NCBI GenBank assembly: GCA_949987705.1
Contig: OX465286.1
Location: forward strand, 12,567,092-12,631,091
DNA length: 64,000 nucleotides
Origin: Thereva unica
Taxonomy: Eukaryota > Arthropoda > Insecta > Diptera > Therevidae
Reading direction: 5' to 3'
Numbering within the stretch: position 1 is the first letter of the stretch; the number at the start of each line of letters is the position of its first letter. The translations under genes and the position numbers were made by a program. The notes below the pieces were generated by a model. The model made no database searches. It was not told the origin of the DNA and saw nothing but the letters and a program-made list of their open reading frames with translations. Shown here piece by piece: positions 29,266-40,827 of this stretch.

Positions 29266-29973
29266 TTAATGAGGCTGAACCTCCTCCATCAGATACTTCT
29301 TTAACCTTTTTGTAAACGTTACTAAAGACGGAGCTGATTTGATGTGGTCCGGCAGAGTATTGTAAATTTCCGCCGCAGTATAAAGCAGACCCTTTCTTGT
29401 CCTCTCCGTTCTAGGTTGCGTTGGCCTAAAGTTGTCCCTGTTTCTCGTAATGTAGTCGTGTATGCTTGAATATTGCACAATTTCTAAGTTTGATCTCAGA
29501 TGTTTTTCCTTCAACTTATATATGAACTTTGCCTTTTCCATTCGGATGACTTGGTCCAAAGTTAATTGTCCCGCGAGTCGGTAAACATCTTGAGTGGCTG
29601 TACTCCATGGAAGACCATATAGAGCTTTCAGCGCCCTGTTTAACAGAATTTTTACATCTGCGCACACTCGCTGAGAGCACTGCGACCAGTTCAGGATACT
29701 AAAACGGACCCTAGATAGGATATGTGCATTATAAACCTGAAGCGCTATTTTCTCCTGGAGTTTGGGGTTTCTTTTGAAAACTCCTATTAGAGGGGCGAGG
29801 GTTTTTCCTATTTTTCCTATGTGCTTCCTCCAGTTCAGACCATCATCAATTGAAAGTCCTAGATAGACAACTTCAGTTGCCCTAGCTATTTTTTCATCGC
29901 CTATCTTGACCGTAATTCTAATATCTGCCTTATTTTTCTGATGGAATATCATATACTTAGTCTTTTTTTTCAT
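29266..29973 (-). CDS. LINE ORF2, C-terminal part
   Basis: Continues LKINEKK-TKYMIFHQKN across an A8 run. VVYLGLSIDDGLNWRKHIGK is the RT end. The C-terminal region has FRPTQPRTERTRKGLLYTAA and EIYNTLPDHIKSAPSLVTFT, usual in this LINE group. A single indel in the homopolymer separates it from the rest. Confidence 0.85.
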   Translation of the reverse strand: MKKKTKYMIFHQKNKADIRITVKIGDEKIARATEVVYLGLSIDDGLNWRKHIGKIGKTLAPLIGVFKRNPKLQEKIALQVYNAHILSRVRFSILNWSQCSQRVCADVKILLNRALKALYGLPWSTATQDVYRLAGQLTLDQVIRMEKAKFIYKLKEKHLRSNLEIVQYSSIHDYITRNRDNFRPTQPRTERTRKGLLYTAAEIYNTLPDHIKSAPSLVTFTKRLKKYLMEEVQPH

Positions 29974-32077
29974 TTATCTTTAATTTATTTCCATCCGCCC
30001 AGTCCTTGAAGATTTTCAGGTCACTATTTATGCTATTTTCTAGCTCTTCCGCAGTTCTAGCTCGATAAATGAGGTTAGTATCATCTGCAAATATATGGTA
30101 TTGTCCACTGAGCCTTGAGTATTTGATGTTATTGATGTAGAGCAAATATAGAAGTGGTCCCAATATGGAGCCTTGGGGAACTCCAGTTGTGAGCACTAGT
30201 TGATCACTCGAGACACCATTAACTCTTGTAGATACATGCCTCCCAGTAAGATAGCTCCTCAGCAGATCATTCGACGAGCCCCTTATTCCAAGGTTGAAGA
30301 GGATACTTAGTAGGACGTCATGATGCACTGTATCAAATGCCTTTTTAAGATCGATGAATACTGCCCCTGCATAGTAACCAGCATCGAGATAACTGTTTAT
30401 TAGGTTCAGGCTTTCCGAAGCAGCCAGTTCAGCGCTACTGCGTTCTTGAAAACCGAACTGCTTACTGTCTAGACCTCCATTTCTAGCGATAAAATTTCTT
30501 ATTCTTTTCTCAAAGATTTTTTCATAGATTTTTCCCACGTTGCTTATGAGTGCTATGGGCCTGTAATTATTCATGTCAGCCGAGTCTCCTTTCAGAATAG
30601 GTGTTACAATCGTATCCTTGAGGCAGCTAGGGAAAGTGCCACTACTCATTGCCTCATTTATAAGGTTAGTGAGGGGTTTCTTAATGATGTCTATCACATC
30701 GACTATGTCTTCTGTAGAAATTCCATCTTTACCCGGAGCTGCATTCTTTTTTAAATTCAGAGCAACACGTTCTACCTCATCCATGCTGGTAGGACTCATA
30801 AAGATTGAGTTAGTTGCCATTGGCGTATCTACAGGTAGCTTGATAGGTATATCCGCCTGGATAGACTTACCAATTCCATTAAAGTAGGTGTTGAAACAAG
30901 TTGCAATGTCACCCGCACTCTCAATTGCCTTGCCATTTACTATAATTTTCTGTAGATCACTTTTCGATTTTGTTTCTTGCTTGTTTATTATGTCCTTATT
31001 TATTACTTTCCATAGCTTTCTGGTGTCCCTCCCGGCATGTGATATTCTATCATTTATATAATTATCCTTGGCTACTCTTACTTCCATTGTAACCTTGTTG
31101 CGTATTCTCTTATATTCGGCGCACAAAACGTGATCATTTGGTTTCTTTTTCATTTGAGAGTATAAGGAATCTCTCTCTTTTATTCCCATAATAATTTCGC
31201 TCGTTATCCAGCTATTAGATCGCGTTCTAACTTTTTTGTGGATGGAGCTAAGTGATTTGGCTTTTTGTAACACATCTACAATATTGTTAATTTTAGGGTT
31301 TTCTATCCTAGCGAGCAGTTTTTTCACATGGAATCTATACTTGCTTTTAATTTTTAATGTAATTTTAGATGTGGTCATAGGTTTTTTGATTACATTGTTT
31401 TTGGAGATGTGAATTATCATGTATCGATGGTCTGATATCGCAGTTGTTTGTAAGAAAGTATTTATTGTATAGATCTGAGAAAGATCTGTAAAACAGTGAT
31501 CAATGATTGAATGCGTATTTTTATCTTGCCTTGTATAATGTTCGGTTTCAGTTTTGTTTAGTATTCTGTAGTTGTTAGCAGAGGTCATATTACGTAACGT
31601 ATTTGCCATGTTATCGTTTTTTAGTAAATCAATGTTAGTATCACCTATAAATATTAGGTCCTTGTAGAGGTCAAGTTTGCTTTCCAAGTATTGTATGAAG
31701 TCCACAGTATTAACATTAGGAGGTCTGTACATAGTCATAATATTCAGAGTTTTTCCATCAAGAGTTTTTATTTCGATTACAATAGCATTATATTTATCAC
31801 CATCGCCGTTAAAAGCTACTCTATAATCTAGACCATTTTTAACATATATAACAGAACCGCCACCTCTAGAGCTATCCCTACAATTGAATTCTGCTGAAAA
31901 ACCCTGCAAGTTAAAGTAGCAAGTTTCATCTGAATAAAGCCAAGTCTCATTTAAAACCATATGTTCGTACCTCTTTGTGTTTAGCTGAAAGTGCTTGTAG
32001 TTCATGTATGTAGTTTGTTTCTCAAACTTCGAGTATTTAAGAATAACAAGTTTAAATGATTACCTTCTTCTGACATA
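29957..32077 (-). CDS. LINE ORF2: endonuclease and RT
   Basis: The likely original start is the ATG near 32077 (MSEEGNHLNLLFLNTRSLRN), with frameshifts before the long open frame beginning 32005. Endonuclease: MVLNETWLYSDE (Glu), LIFIGDTNIDLL, IIDHCF, AISDHRYMIIH. RT: FIDLKKAFDTVHHDVLL, LTTGVPQGSILGPLLYLLYI and HIFADDTNLIYRA (catalytic FADD). The open frame stops at 29957 in an A-run and continues in the next entry. Confidence 0.85.
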
Positions 32078-32147
32078 TTTATATTTACTTTATTGTATAA
32101 CTATATGTCTTTTACTATATAATTAGTTCAGCTACAAACGAAATCTA

Positions 32148-32780
32148 CTATATTTCTTTCACAGAATAATTTGTCCTATTGTGAATGAATTCAATTTGCC
32201 TTAAAAATTCAGGACAGACCCCACTGTCAGCTGCATGATATTTGTTAGCTTTATTTTTGCTTCTTTGGCAGTTCGCGCATGTGTGAGTGGTTGAGTTGCA
32301 TTCTGTTGTCTGGTGTTCCCCTGCACATTTTCCACAAACGGTTTTGTTTTCACAGTTTTTGGAGGAGTGATTAAACTTTTGACAGTTGTAGCATCTCCTT
32401 ACACCAAAATCTTCTCGAACGAAGTGCGCCTTCCAGTCAATATTAACATAGTTGTTAACCATTTTTGCATAAGTTTCACCGGAAACCTCAATAAATAAGA
32501 TCCATTTATTGTTTCGCTGTTTCCTACTGTAAACCACTTTGAGGTTGTCATTATCATTTATAAAGTGGTTCAGTAGTTTTATTTCGAGTAGGAGTTCCGT
32601 TGTGGTGAAATTTCTTTCGAGATTAGTAATGAATAACCTGGGGACTCTTTCCTTACTAATATAAACATCATAGTCGTTGCCCAGTTTATGTTTTAGTGAC
32701 TTAGAAAGTTTTTCATTATTTTCGTTTGAGTCAGATTTAATAAAGACTCCACCCTTGTTGATATTTTTTATTTGAACCAC
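32148..32780 (-). CDS. LINE ORF1, C-terminal part with zinc knuckles
   Basis: 210 residues: a fold typical of the RRM-like Gag of non-LTR elements (VPRLFITNLERNFTTTELLL, KWILFIEVSGETYAKMV), followed by CYNCQKFNHSSKNC and CGKCAGEHQTTEC, with CANCQ after, a series of CCHC-like knuckles. It would be fused to the upstream PHD part in an undamaged copy. Confidence 0.8.
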   Translation of the reverse strand: MVQIKNINKGGVFIKSDSNENNEKLSKSLKHKLGNDYDVYISKERVPRLFITNLERNFTTTELLLEIKLLNHFINDNDNLKVVYSRKQRNNKWILFIEVSGETYAKMVNNYVNIDWKAHFVREDFGVRRCYNCQKFNHSSKNCENKTVCGKCAGEHQTTECNSTTHTCANCQRSKNKANKYHAADSGVCPEFLRQIEFIHNRTNYSVKEI

Positions 32781-32788
32781 CGGAGCAC

Positions 32789-33310
32789 CTATTTTGCTCG
32801 GTTGTACATTTTTTTAATCATCTGCTTGGTGTCATCACTTCTTTGCTCCTTTTTCGGTTTCACAATGATACCTTGAGGTGTTTTACGTAGGTTTTGGCAG
32901 TTATTGGGCAAGTCAGCAACCTTCCGTTTTATAACGGACGCGTATGTGACCGTTTCAGGATTAACTTGGCGCTCGATGCAGTCTTGAATTTTTTCAATCC
33001 CTTTTCCGTGTTTTTGAATCGTTTTTTCAAATCGATCAACTTTTTCCGCATTTTCTTTTTGGATATCTAGGATTTCCAGCAACTTATTGTTGGTTAATAC
33101 CTTGATAAATTCCTTGCAATCACTGCACATCCACATCGCAATTTTAAGGTCTTTTATTTTAGAATAATCTTTGGTACTTACATTACCACATTTTATATGG
33201 AACCATTTTTGACAGAAACCTTCGCACTGTAACGCTTTATCATTCGAATTAACTACAATATCGCACTTTTTACATAGATCACTTTTCTCACTTTCCTCAT
33301 CAGACGCCAT
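32789..33310 (-). CDS. LINE ORF1, N-terminal part with PHD-like finger
   Basis: Starts MASDEESEKSDLCKKCDIVV. A PHD-type Cys4-His-Cys3 pattern: LCKKC, ALQCEGFC, KWFHIKC, MWMCSDC. A coiled-coil-like stretch follows (ILDIQKENAEKVDRFEKTIQ), then a basic region. The stop at 32789 comes from a one-base frame slip. The other frame reads PSKIGAPVVQIKNI and continues into the next ORF. PHD fingers in ORF1 are known from CR1-type LINEs. Confidence 0.8.
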   Translation of the reverse strand: MASDEESEKSDLCKKCDIVVNSNDKALQCEGFCQKWFHIKCGNVSTKDYSKIKDLKIAMWMCSDCKEFIKVLTNNKLLEILDIQKENAEKVDRFEKTIQKHGKGIEKIQDCIERQVNPETVTYASVIKRKVADLPNNCQNLRKTPQGIIVKPKKEQRSDDTKQMIKKMYNRAK

Positions 33311-33339
33311 CTTTTTCTATATTACATTACAGAGGACTT

Positions 33340-33558
33340 GAGGAAATGATCGAGCTGTCGCCCAAGATCAAGCTCGCTATCCTGCCAGTAAGCATTTGGT
33401 GAATAAGAGACACCAACTATGCCTCGATCACATGTTCTGTCAAGGCCAGGGTAATGGAGTCCGGGAGCACATTGTTAAATGCTCCCTCTATGTCAAGAAA
33501 TGCTACTTATGTATATTCCTTGACTTCGAGTGACGTTTCTATGGTTGAAATTGAGACT
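33340..33558 (-). mobile_element. LOA-like RT fragment
   Basis: The minus strand reads VAFLDIEGAFNNVLPDSITL and ALTEHVIEA, RT motif A of the LOA-like family. Short and degenerate. Confidence 0.55.
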
Positions 33559-33830
33559 CTACACTCCACAAAATATTTAAATTCGTTAGTTGAAGATATC
33601 TGCCTACTAAGCAATACAGCAATCACACGAAATCACCCAAGTGCATTTATGTAGGTGTATCCGAACGTGATCAATTACTGAGTTTCTATGCAGAGTCTAC
33701 CCTGGGTTACCTCAGAGTAAGCGCCCATAGAAACTCGGTTTGAGTAAAGTTTCGTTAAATCCAAGAAAACTCCACGAAACACGTCGGATTAAGCCGGGTT
33801 TGGCATATGGGTTTGTTTAAGTTTGTTTAC
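33559..33830. repeat. Truncated copy of the fold-back MITE at 5545
   Basis: Aligns with about 5445-5700 (AAATTCGTTAGTTGAAGATA, AGTTTCGTTAAATCCAAGAA). The opposite inverted arm is missing. Confidence 0.65.
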
Positions 33831-34702
33831 TGCACACATACCAACAGAAACACGACGTAAAATTACTTATCTATCACTTCAACCTAGAATCGTCCGGGAG
33901 CTGGAAATGATTCCGATTTCTTACATCGGTAGCCATAAACTCTGCTGTAAGGGAGAGTAATTTCGAAATTCCAGCGTAGTTCAGAATTGGCCTGAATACT
34001 TTGTTTAACTGACTCAGTACTTTTTTACGCTTTTATTTCATATAATACTTCATAAATTCATGAACATAATTACAATCTCTATTTTTTCCAGTCTCGCGGA
34101 TCCGCGGGATTGTTGACCTCGATCCCGCAAGCTTGCGGGATTGGATTCCCTAGTCTGAAGCAGGGTTTCGACCCAGAATCCGCTTCAGTTCAAGATTTTT
34201 TAAAAATTATGTGAACCTTCACCTGAACCCGAACCCAATCAAAAATTCGGTTCAGATTCAAATTTTAATGGCAATTATTATCTAAGCGTTTAAAAATTAA
34301 AATTTCAAATTTCTCAGAATTGGGAGCAAAGTAAAAATTAATGCACCTCTATTGTTTGAAGGTAGTATTAGTTAGTTCCGGCAACTCAAGGCTCAAGGTA
34401 TTGAGAGGGATTTTTAAATTAATCGTTTTAAAATAGTTGGCAACTTTTGCATGGCAACAGTACATACATATCTACAATTTTTTTTCTGGGAAAAAGCTTG
34501 AACTCGAAACTGAACCCGACCCGAACCTGAACCCACTATATTTCAATGTATTGAACCCGTACCTGCTCCAAAAATTTACAGGTTTCGAAATCCTGGTCTG
34601 AAGGGTTTATCGTGATAACTGTTTCAGCCGTAGTACTACTTGGGAAGTGGGTGCCCCCCATAAGTAGTTTCAGGAATTCTCTGCTAACCCGGTAATATAC
34701 GA
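33831..34702. other. Unassigned DNA with short palindromes
   Basis: No gene seen. It contains GATCCCGCAAGCTTGCGGGAT (34122-34142, a near-perfect palindrome) and repeated GAACC/CCCGAAC words around 34200-34560. GGATTCCCTAGT near 34145 mirrors 4787-4800. Confidence 0.45.
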
Positions 34703-34910
34703 TGGTCGAAATTTCAACTCAATATCAACTTTTCAACCTATACCTCGTTTATGACTAGGTTCAACCCAGGTTCAGCTCGAGTTCAACCCAATCATAAACG
34801 AATGTCGAGTTGAAACTGGGTCCACTAAACCCAAATTAGCTCTTCTATCTGGATCGAGTTGATATTTCGCCTCATTTACGAGGGTTGAGTTGAAATTGGG
34901 TTTAAGTGAC
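34703..34910. repeat. TCAACTC-rich repeat
   Basis: Words such as GTCGAAATTTCAACTCAA, TTCAACCCA and their complements (GTTGAAACTGGG, GGGTTGAGTTGAAATTGGG) alternate, allowing fold-back. The opening words recur at 36873-36930. Confidence 0.5.
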
Positions 34911-35090
34911 ATTTGTTTACCATCCCGTCAAGTCCGCTTTCGACGTTAGTTTTGTGTTCGGTATTTTTTCTGGTGCACAGGAACAAAAAATTACTTCTTT
35001 TAGAAATTTTTCGTATCTATAAATGTGAATTTTACACAAAAATTTGAGGTTATGTTTTGATATCAGTGCAACTCTATTTTAGCCCAAAGT

Positions 35091-36171
35091 TGAAGGCTAC
35101 ATTGAGTTTATCACGACATGACGCATCAAGGGTCGGGAAGACCAAGCTAGCATAGGTGAAGTACGGTAAAATCAACGTTTTGATTAGCTTTGAACGAGTA
35201 CCTAAGGGCAGAATGGAAGCGTACAGCCATAGACGACGCAAATTTCCATATATTTTAGATAGAGCATGAGAGATCTGGTCACAGCAAGTTAATTGTGAGT
35301 TTAGATAGACGCCTAGATTTTTGACACGCAATTGATAAGGTAATCGCGTCTTCATGAGGATGATAGGTGGAAGGAAGGAGGTGTCTACATGGCTCCTATA
35401 CAATGGAATGCAGCAGGATTTAGATGCATTTAGCAGTAAGTGGTTGGAAAGAAACCATTGAGAAATACGCTCGAGATCGGCATTAATGTTGTTAACACAA
35501 TTCTCAATGAAACCAATAGGACTGTTTAAGTAAATTTGGACATCGTCTGCATACATGTGCAGTTTACAGTTAGTCACGACACTGCTGAGATCAGTTATAT
35601 ACATGCTGAAAAGCAGCGGTCCTAGTATGGAGCCCTGCGGAACACCGCGGATGATTGGCAAGGAGGAGGAGGAGGTTGAATTTGTTAGCCATACTTTTTG
35701 AGATCGATTAAGCAAGTAACTCCGAATAAAAGAGGACGCAGAGGATGAAAACCTCATGTGATCAATTAGCTTAGTTTCAAGGAGCGTTATTAAAGTCTAG
35801 GAGTACAAGAAAAGCAATGTCATGCGAATCAAGAGTCATTCGCAAATCGGTGGTCACTTTCAGTAGTGCAGTTTCACAGCTATACTGCTCTTGCGGAAAC
35901 CAGATTGTGCATGGGACAACAGGGATCACATTTCGCAGTGCCCATCGATTTGCCAGGACATTAATTTCTCTAGTACTTTGCCTAAGAAACATAGTATACT
36001 TATAAGACGATAAACAGCGGGGCTTTGCGGAGATTTCCACTTAGGTAATGCGATAACTTTTGCTTTTTTCCATTGAAGCGGAAAGTAGGACTTAGTGAGG
36101 CAACTATTAAAAATATGTGTGATATAGGGAAGTACCAGAGGAAAAATTAACTTTAGGAATATGGATGGATT
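35091..36171 (-). mobile_element. CR1-like LINE fragment between 22-bp direct repeats
   Basis: The minus strand encodes KAKVIALPKWKSPQSPAVYR, GVPQGSILGPLLFSMYITDL and LHMYADDVQIYLN (YADD). The main frame 35757-35074 is open for 227 residues. It lacks endonuclease and 3' UTR. It is flanked by CAACTCTATTTTAGCCCAAA (35069) and CAACTCTATTTCAACCCAAA (36172). Same family as 1430-3012 and 40745-47660. Confidence 0.75.
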
Positions 36172-36216
36172 CAACTCTATTTCAACCCAAAGTGAACTCA
36201 GCTCGACGTCATATAC

Positions 36217-36868
36217 GGGCCTTTTTCATAATTGCATGGTTGCTTGCCTGCTTGCATGCATCCTTGCAAAAGAGCAACTATCAGGTAAATCAGTTGCGCA
36301 ATCTAGAAACTTTGCATTTTTGAATGAAAGCAATCAGCTGTCAAAAATATATGTCAAATTTGACGTTTCAAGCATAAAGTTTTTTCCCTTCATTTTCTGA
36401 GTTTGTTTACCGCTGAAAAATAATGCGAAAAAATGTCAGTTTGTAGATAGATAACTCGGCTTCATTAGATCCGGTCCGAAAATTTGAAACTTCACAGCGA
36501 AAAAGAAGGATAAATTATGTGTCTTGTTTAGCTCGTTAATCTTTCGTTTAAAAGAAGTTTTATCCTTGGGGTGCTCCAAACCTCTTCTTCATTATTTTCG
36601 CTATAGAATACATAATAATTTCAATAATAATTTAAATTAAAATAAAACACCCTAATAATATCGAAAAAACTGAAAATCTTCTGCCAAAATTTCACTTTTG
36701 ACACTTTTCTTCTTCTTTAATCAGATAAACATGCGTACAAAAATAGTTGCAAGATTTGCGCAGACCTGTCAAGCAGGTTGCAGTTTTGAACAAATGATAT
36801 TTGCACATTTGCTTTTTTCAATACCATGCAATGATCGATTTGCGCAACTATGCAATTATGAAAAGGGC
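36217..36868. mobile_element. MITE with about 28-bp inverted ends
   Basis: GGGCCTTTTTCATAATTGCA at the left end is inverted at the right (TGCAATTATGAAAAGGGCC). No transposase. Inserted within the TCAACTC-type repeat. Confidence 0.65.
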
Positions 36869-36930
36869 CACGGTGGTCGAAATTTCAACTCAACCTCGAC
36901 TTAACTTTTCAACTTAGTCATAAACAGGGT

Positions 36931-39900
36931 ACTAGTTATCAAACGGGGTACTAGACAAGGTTATACAATAAACATTTTATAATTTTGCTATGTTCCTTGG
37001 ACTTCTCTGGGTTGGTTCAATATTGCTGCCCCCGTTTTTCGAAACCTAACATTTAATCTAAGAAATACCCAAAAGCAAGCGCACACAACGAAACCTGCAC
37101 ATGGCGCTATATTTCATAAAGTAATTTTTAACCAGGCAAACTTGATCCAATCATCATTTTTATAACATAGCCTATTTTGCATGCGACTTTTGTTATTGTT
37201 GCTCCTCTTGAAGTAATAGTAAAGTAAGTTGTTGTTGTTGGCCGTGTATCTGGTAGGTATTGGGTCACTTGGAACTGAGACAGAACTTTTTTATTATATT
37301 CCCTAAAAAATTTTATGAGCATATGGGGGGTGCTTTCTTGCTTTTAAAATGCACGTATTTTTTTGTTTTTTTTTTTTTGTGAATTAAAAGATTTGAATGT
37401 TAAATAGGATAATAAAAGAAGGAAAGAAAACATACCTAAGAAGATCCCTCGACGCTATGCTCTCCCATGACATGACTCCTTGGAAAATAATCTTTGAAAT
37501 TAATTTTTTTCCTCCTTTAGACAGTTTTTTTTGTTGTTGTTATGTTTTCGTTTTGATTTTAATTAATATCATTTAATATAATATTTTGTTTATTATTATT
37601 ATAATTAAATTGTTTTTGATTTTATTTTTTATTTTTTTTTGAATAGGCTTCTATAAATTTTTTTTGTTACTTAGATTAATTTTTGTTTGTTTCATTTGAC
37701 TACTGACAACACACAGGGACACAACGCAACCACTTGTTATGTTAAATTAGTTTTATCATTTTTTTTTTGTTGTTGTTACATATATGTTTATATTTAGTTT
37801 ATTTATTATTTAATCACTCTGTTTAATTTTATTATTAATATTAATTTTTTTTTTGTAATTTTGCACAAAAAATTTTAACAATTGACAATATTGTGTTGTC
37901 ACAAGTTAAAATCCTTTGCTTTTAAAGTTTTTTGATGTGGAATTGGTTTTTTTTTTTAAATATATCTTTAAAAATCTGACGTGATTTTTATTAAATTTTA
38001 TAAATTATTACAAAAAAAAAAAAATAAATAAATAAATAAAGTTTAACTTAATTATTATTAATATTATTTTAAAAAGGCGTTGACCAATTTATATTGTGTA
38101 AAAGCCCAAAACCCATTTCACCTTGTAACCATATATAGCACACATTTGATTGTCCTAAATTCAAAGGAAGGATATAACTATTATAAAAAGGAGAGACTCT
38201 ATGTAATAATATAATTAATAAGCACATATGAACTTCACATTTACATATAATTATGTTTTTTTTTGCTATCTTTTTTTTTCCAAAATTAAAAATCCTTTAA
38301 TAGTTTATCCCAAAAAAAAAAACACTAAAAAAGCATAAGATAAAATTTTTTTAGTAAATTTTGTTTACGAATATTTAAACGAAAAAAAAAATTGAAAATT
38401 TCACTTCACTTTTTTCCTTCACTGTATGTTTTTTTTTTGTTATCCTGTATCCTGATAGGTAAATGTTTATTTGAAGTAAAATTTATTTATTTATTTTTTG
38501 GTTAACAAACAACAAAAAAAAAATAGTAGTAGTAACACTTTAAAAACACACACCCTACTTGTCCTAGCTCTGCCTTTATATATATGTTGTCTGTCTCACC
38601 TTGAGAACGGGGTATACACGAATTTTTTTTAGTCCTTAAGGCTAAGGAAACACACATCACACGTTTAATTTTTGGAGTTTTTTTTACCAAATTTTTGTAT
38701 ATTTTTTTTTTTTTTAAAAATAATTTTGAAGTTTCGTCTTCATACGAGAGTAACAAAAAAAAAAAAAACTTAGGGGTTGGAGATTATAGTAATATCACTT
38801 TTTTTTTATTATTATTATTATTATTTCAATTCTTATTACCACACAAAATTTTATCCACACTGTACCACTTTTTTCAGACTACTCCCCAAACCATTTGGTG
38901 TACTTTAAATATGATGAACGTGGAGAGTAAAATAGATGAAATAAAATATATATAAATATATATATAAAGATGAATGTATGTATATATAGATATCTCGTAA
39001 CTTGAGAGTTTTTCTCAACAATCCATAACACAATCATAAGCTTATGTCTCGCCCTGTTTTGGTTCTTTTTATATATATATCTATAAATAGACATGTATGT
39101 ATATATATATATAGATATATAGAAAGGATGCTTTTATGATTTTGTCCTATTTTAGTTATTATTATTTATTTTTATAAATTTCTACTATATTCTTCTATCT
39201 CGCGCCACTCTCTCTCCTGAACTGTGTCCTGTCCGCGACTATACATACATATATAATTTATACTATCATTAATGGATGCTGCTTCTACACACATCCCCGA
39301 TAAATATTCGTCAATTAAACCAAAAAAAAAAAATAAAAAAAATAAAAAAAACAGAAATAATAATTATTATAAAAATTCTGTTTGGTTTTTTGCTTGGTGG
39401 TGTTTCTTTAAATATTACCTATGCGCCCCTTTTTCCCATTCTAGATGGTTAAAATGTACCATGTACCATGGTATACAACTCTTACTCCTTCTTTTCTGGG
39501 TGAGCTCAAAATCTCTAATTCATGCAAGCTTTTTCTCTGTGCTTTGTTTGTTTGCAGATGCGCGCAGCATCCTTATGGACAGGACATATGATGAATAGAG
39601 TATATATTTTTTTTTCTTCTGGTTACGCGCGCTCCCTCTTCTTGCCAATCTCTGTTTCCCTGCACCTTTCTGATATCACTACACCATTGCCGCCACCATT
39701 ATCCCTAGCCCTCATCTCTAACCACCACCACAGGAAAAAAGAAAATTAAAAAAAAAAGGGAAATTCGTGAAAAGTCGTCTATATCTCACCACCCTCTCTA
39801 GCTAGAGGGTTGCTAGTTGATATCTACCGCACACCATATCGAAACCAGCTATAAGGATACAGGAACAGGATTTTTTTTCTTTAATTTAAAAATAAAATAT

Positions 39901-40490
39901 AAAAAAAAAATTAATAAGAAAAAGCTTCCTAGTGACTTTACAAAACCAAAAAAAAAAAACTCAAGGACACGCGGTAGTGGGTGGGGGTGTGTGCTTTTTT
40001 TATTGGTGATAACAAAGTAAAAATATATATTACTAGGACGTTGTTGGGGTAGTCTGGAATTATTTAAATTTTAAAAAGAGGCGCGCTCTCCCGAAATTGA
40101 AATATCCAGCCTTTTTTTTAGCTCCTTTTTATGTGGCAGCTCTAAGCTCAGGCAGCATCCTTGATATCTATAGTCCGTCATGTCCTTTTTTTGCATTTTT
40201 ATTTTCATATCTTTATATCTAACCTAATATAAATGTAGCTAATGCTTGAAGCTACTTATTCTACCCTATTCTATCCTACTCTAAACTAACTAGCAGCAGG
40301 CGCTCTAAATTACTCACTATCTTATCTATCTTATGCCTTTTGGCTAAGAACTTATATTTTTTTTCCTTTCTAAATCTTTATCTTTTGCTTACTTGTAAGA
40401 AAATTTAATGGGAAGAACAACTTAGAATCTATGTATATATATATATTTTTTTATGTAAAATAAAACTTAACTAACTTAACCTGACTAGCC
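36931..40490. other. Long AT-rich non-coding region
   Basis: 3.5 kb of A/T homopolymers and TA or TATG microsatellites, with no supported gene. Near 40111-40185 there is a fragment of the 3' end of the LINE family seen at 50.4 and 62.4 kb (TTTTTATGTGGCAGCTCTAA, AGTCCGTCATGTCC). The unique composition suggests host intergenic or intronic DNA. Confidence 0.5.
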
Positions 40491-40494
40491 TAAC

Positions 40495-40740
40495 TCTCTG
40501 GGCAGGGGCCAGCAGAAGCATTGCTGATTCAGCTGGCTCTCGTCCAGACGATGGGGTTCCACGGACTCGAGATGTATTGAGCATTAAGAGTTCTTGGAAT
40601 CCCACACTACTCCCCTAATAAAACAATAATCTTAAGCTATGTTAATGCTAAAAACGAGACTATCTGGGCGGAGACAGCGGAGGTGTTACTGCCTCAGGTG
40701 ACATCCGTCCAGCCGGCGGGCTTCCATAGACCCGAGTTTG
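40495..40740 (-). repeat. Two diverged, GC-richer blocks; possible duplicated exon-like sequence
   Basis: 40497-40600 and 40650-40740 align in part. On the minus strand they read TSRVRGTPSSGREPAESAML and TRVYGSPPAGRMSPEAVTPP in corresponding frames. The block at 40620 is preceded on the minus strand by TTGTTTTATTAG, an acceptor-like sequence. I do not recognise the product and cannot show that it is coding. Confidence 0.35.
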
Positions 40741-40827
40741 AGAAAACAGCAAGGGTTTACATTTTACATTTACATTTATTATAAAAAACATAAGTACACA
40801 AGATTAAAATCTTAAATTTGTACATAT

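Larger units (their letters stand above)
28965..33315 (-). mobile_element. CR1-group LINE, nearly complete
   Basis: Two-ORF organisation on the minus strand: ORF1 33310-32148 (PHD-like finger, RRM-like region, CCHC knuckles) and ORF2 about 32077-29266 (endonuclease, RT). Only a few frame breaks, some next to A/T runs, so it is a young copy. The 3' region is AT-rich and ends near a (TTA)n run. Confidence 0.85.

Noticed and set aside
34122..34142. Operator-like palindrome GATCCCGCAAGCTTGCGGGAT
   Set aside because: No gene is nearby, and similar half-sites at 4790 suggest the end of a decayed repeat rather than a binding site.
37435..37482. Possible host exon on the minus strand (ends TTAG/GTATGT)
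   Set aside because: The donor looks good, but there is no convincing acceptor or polypyrimidine tract, and the ~45-nt frame is too short to judge.
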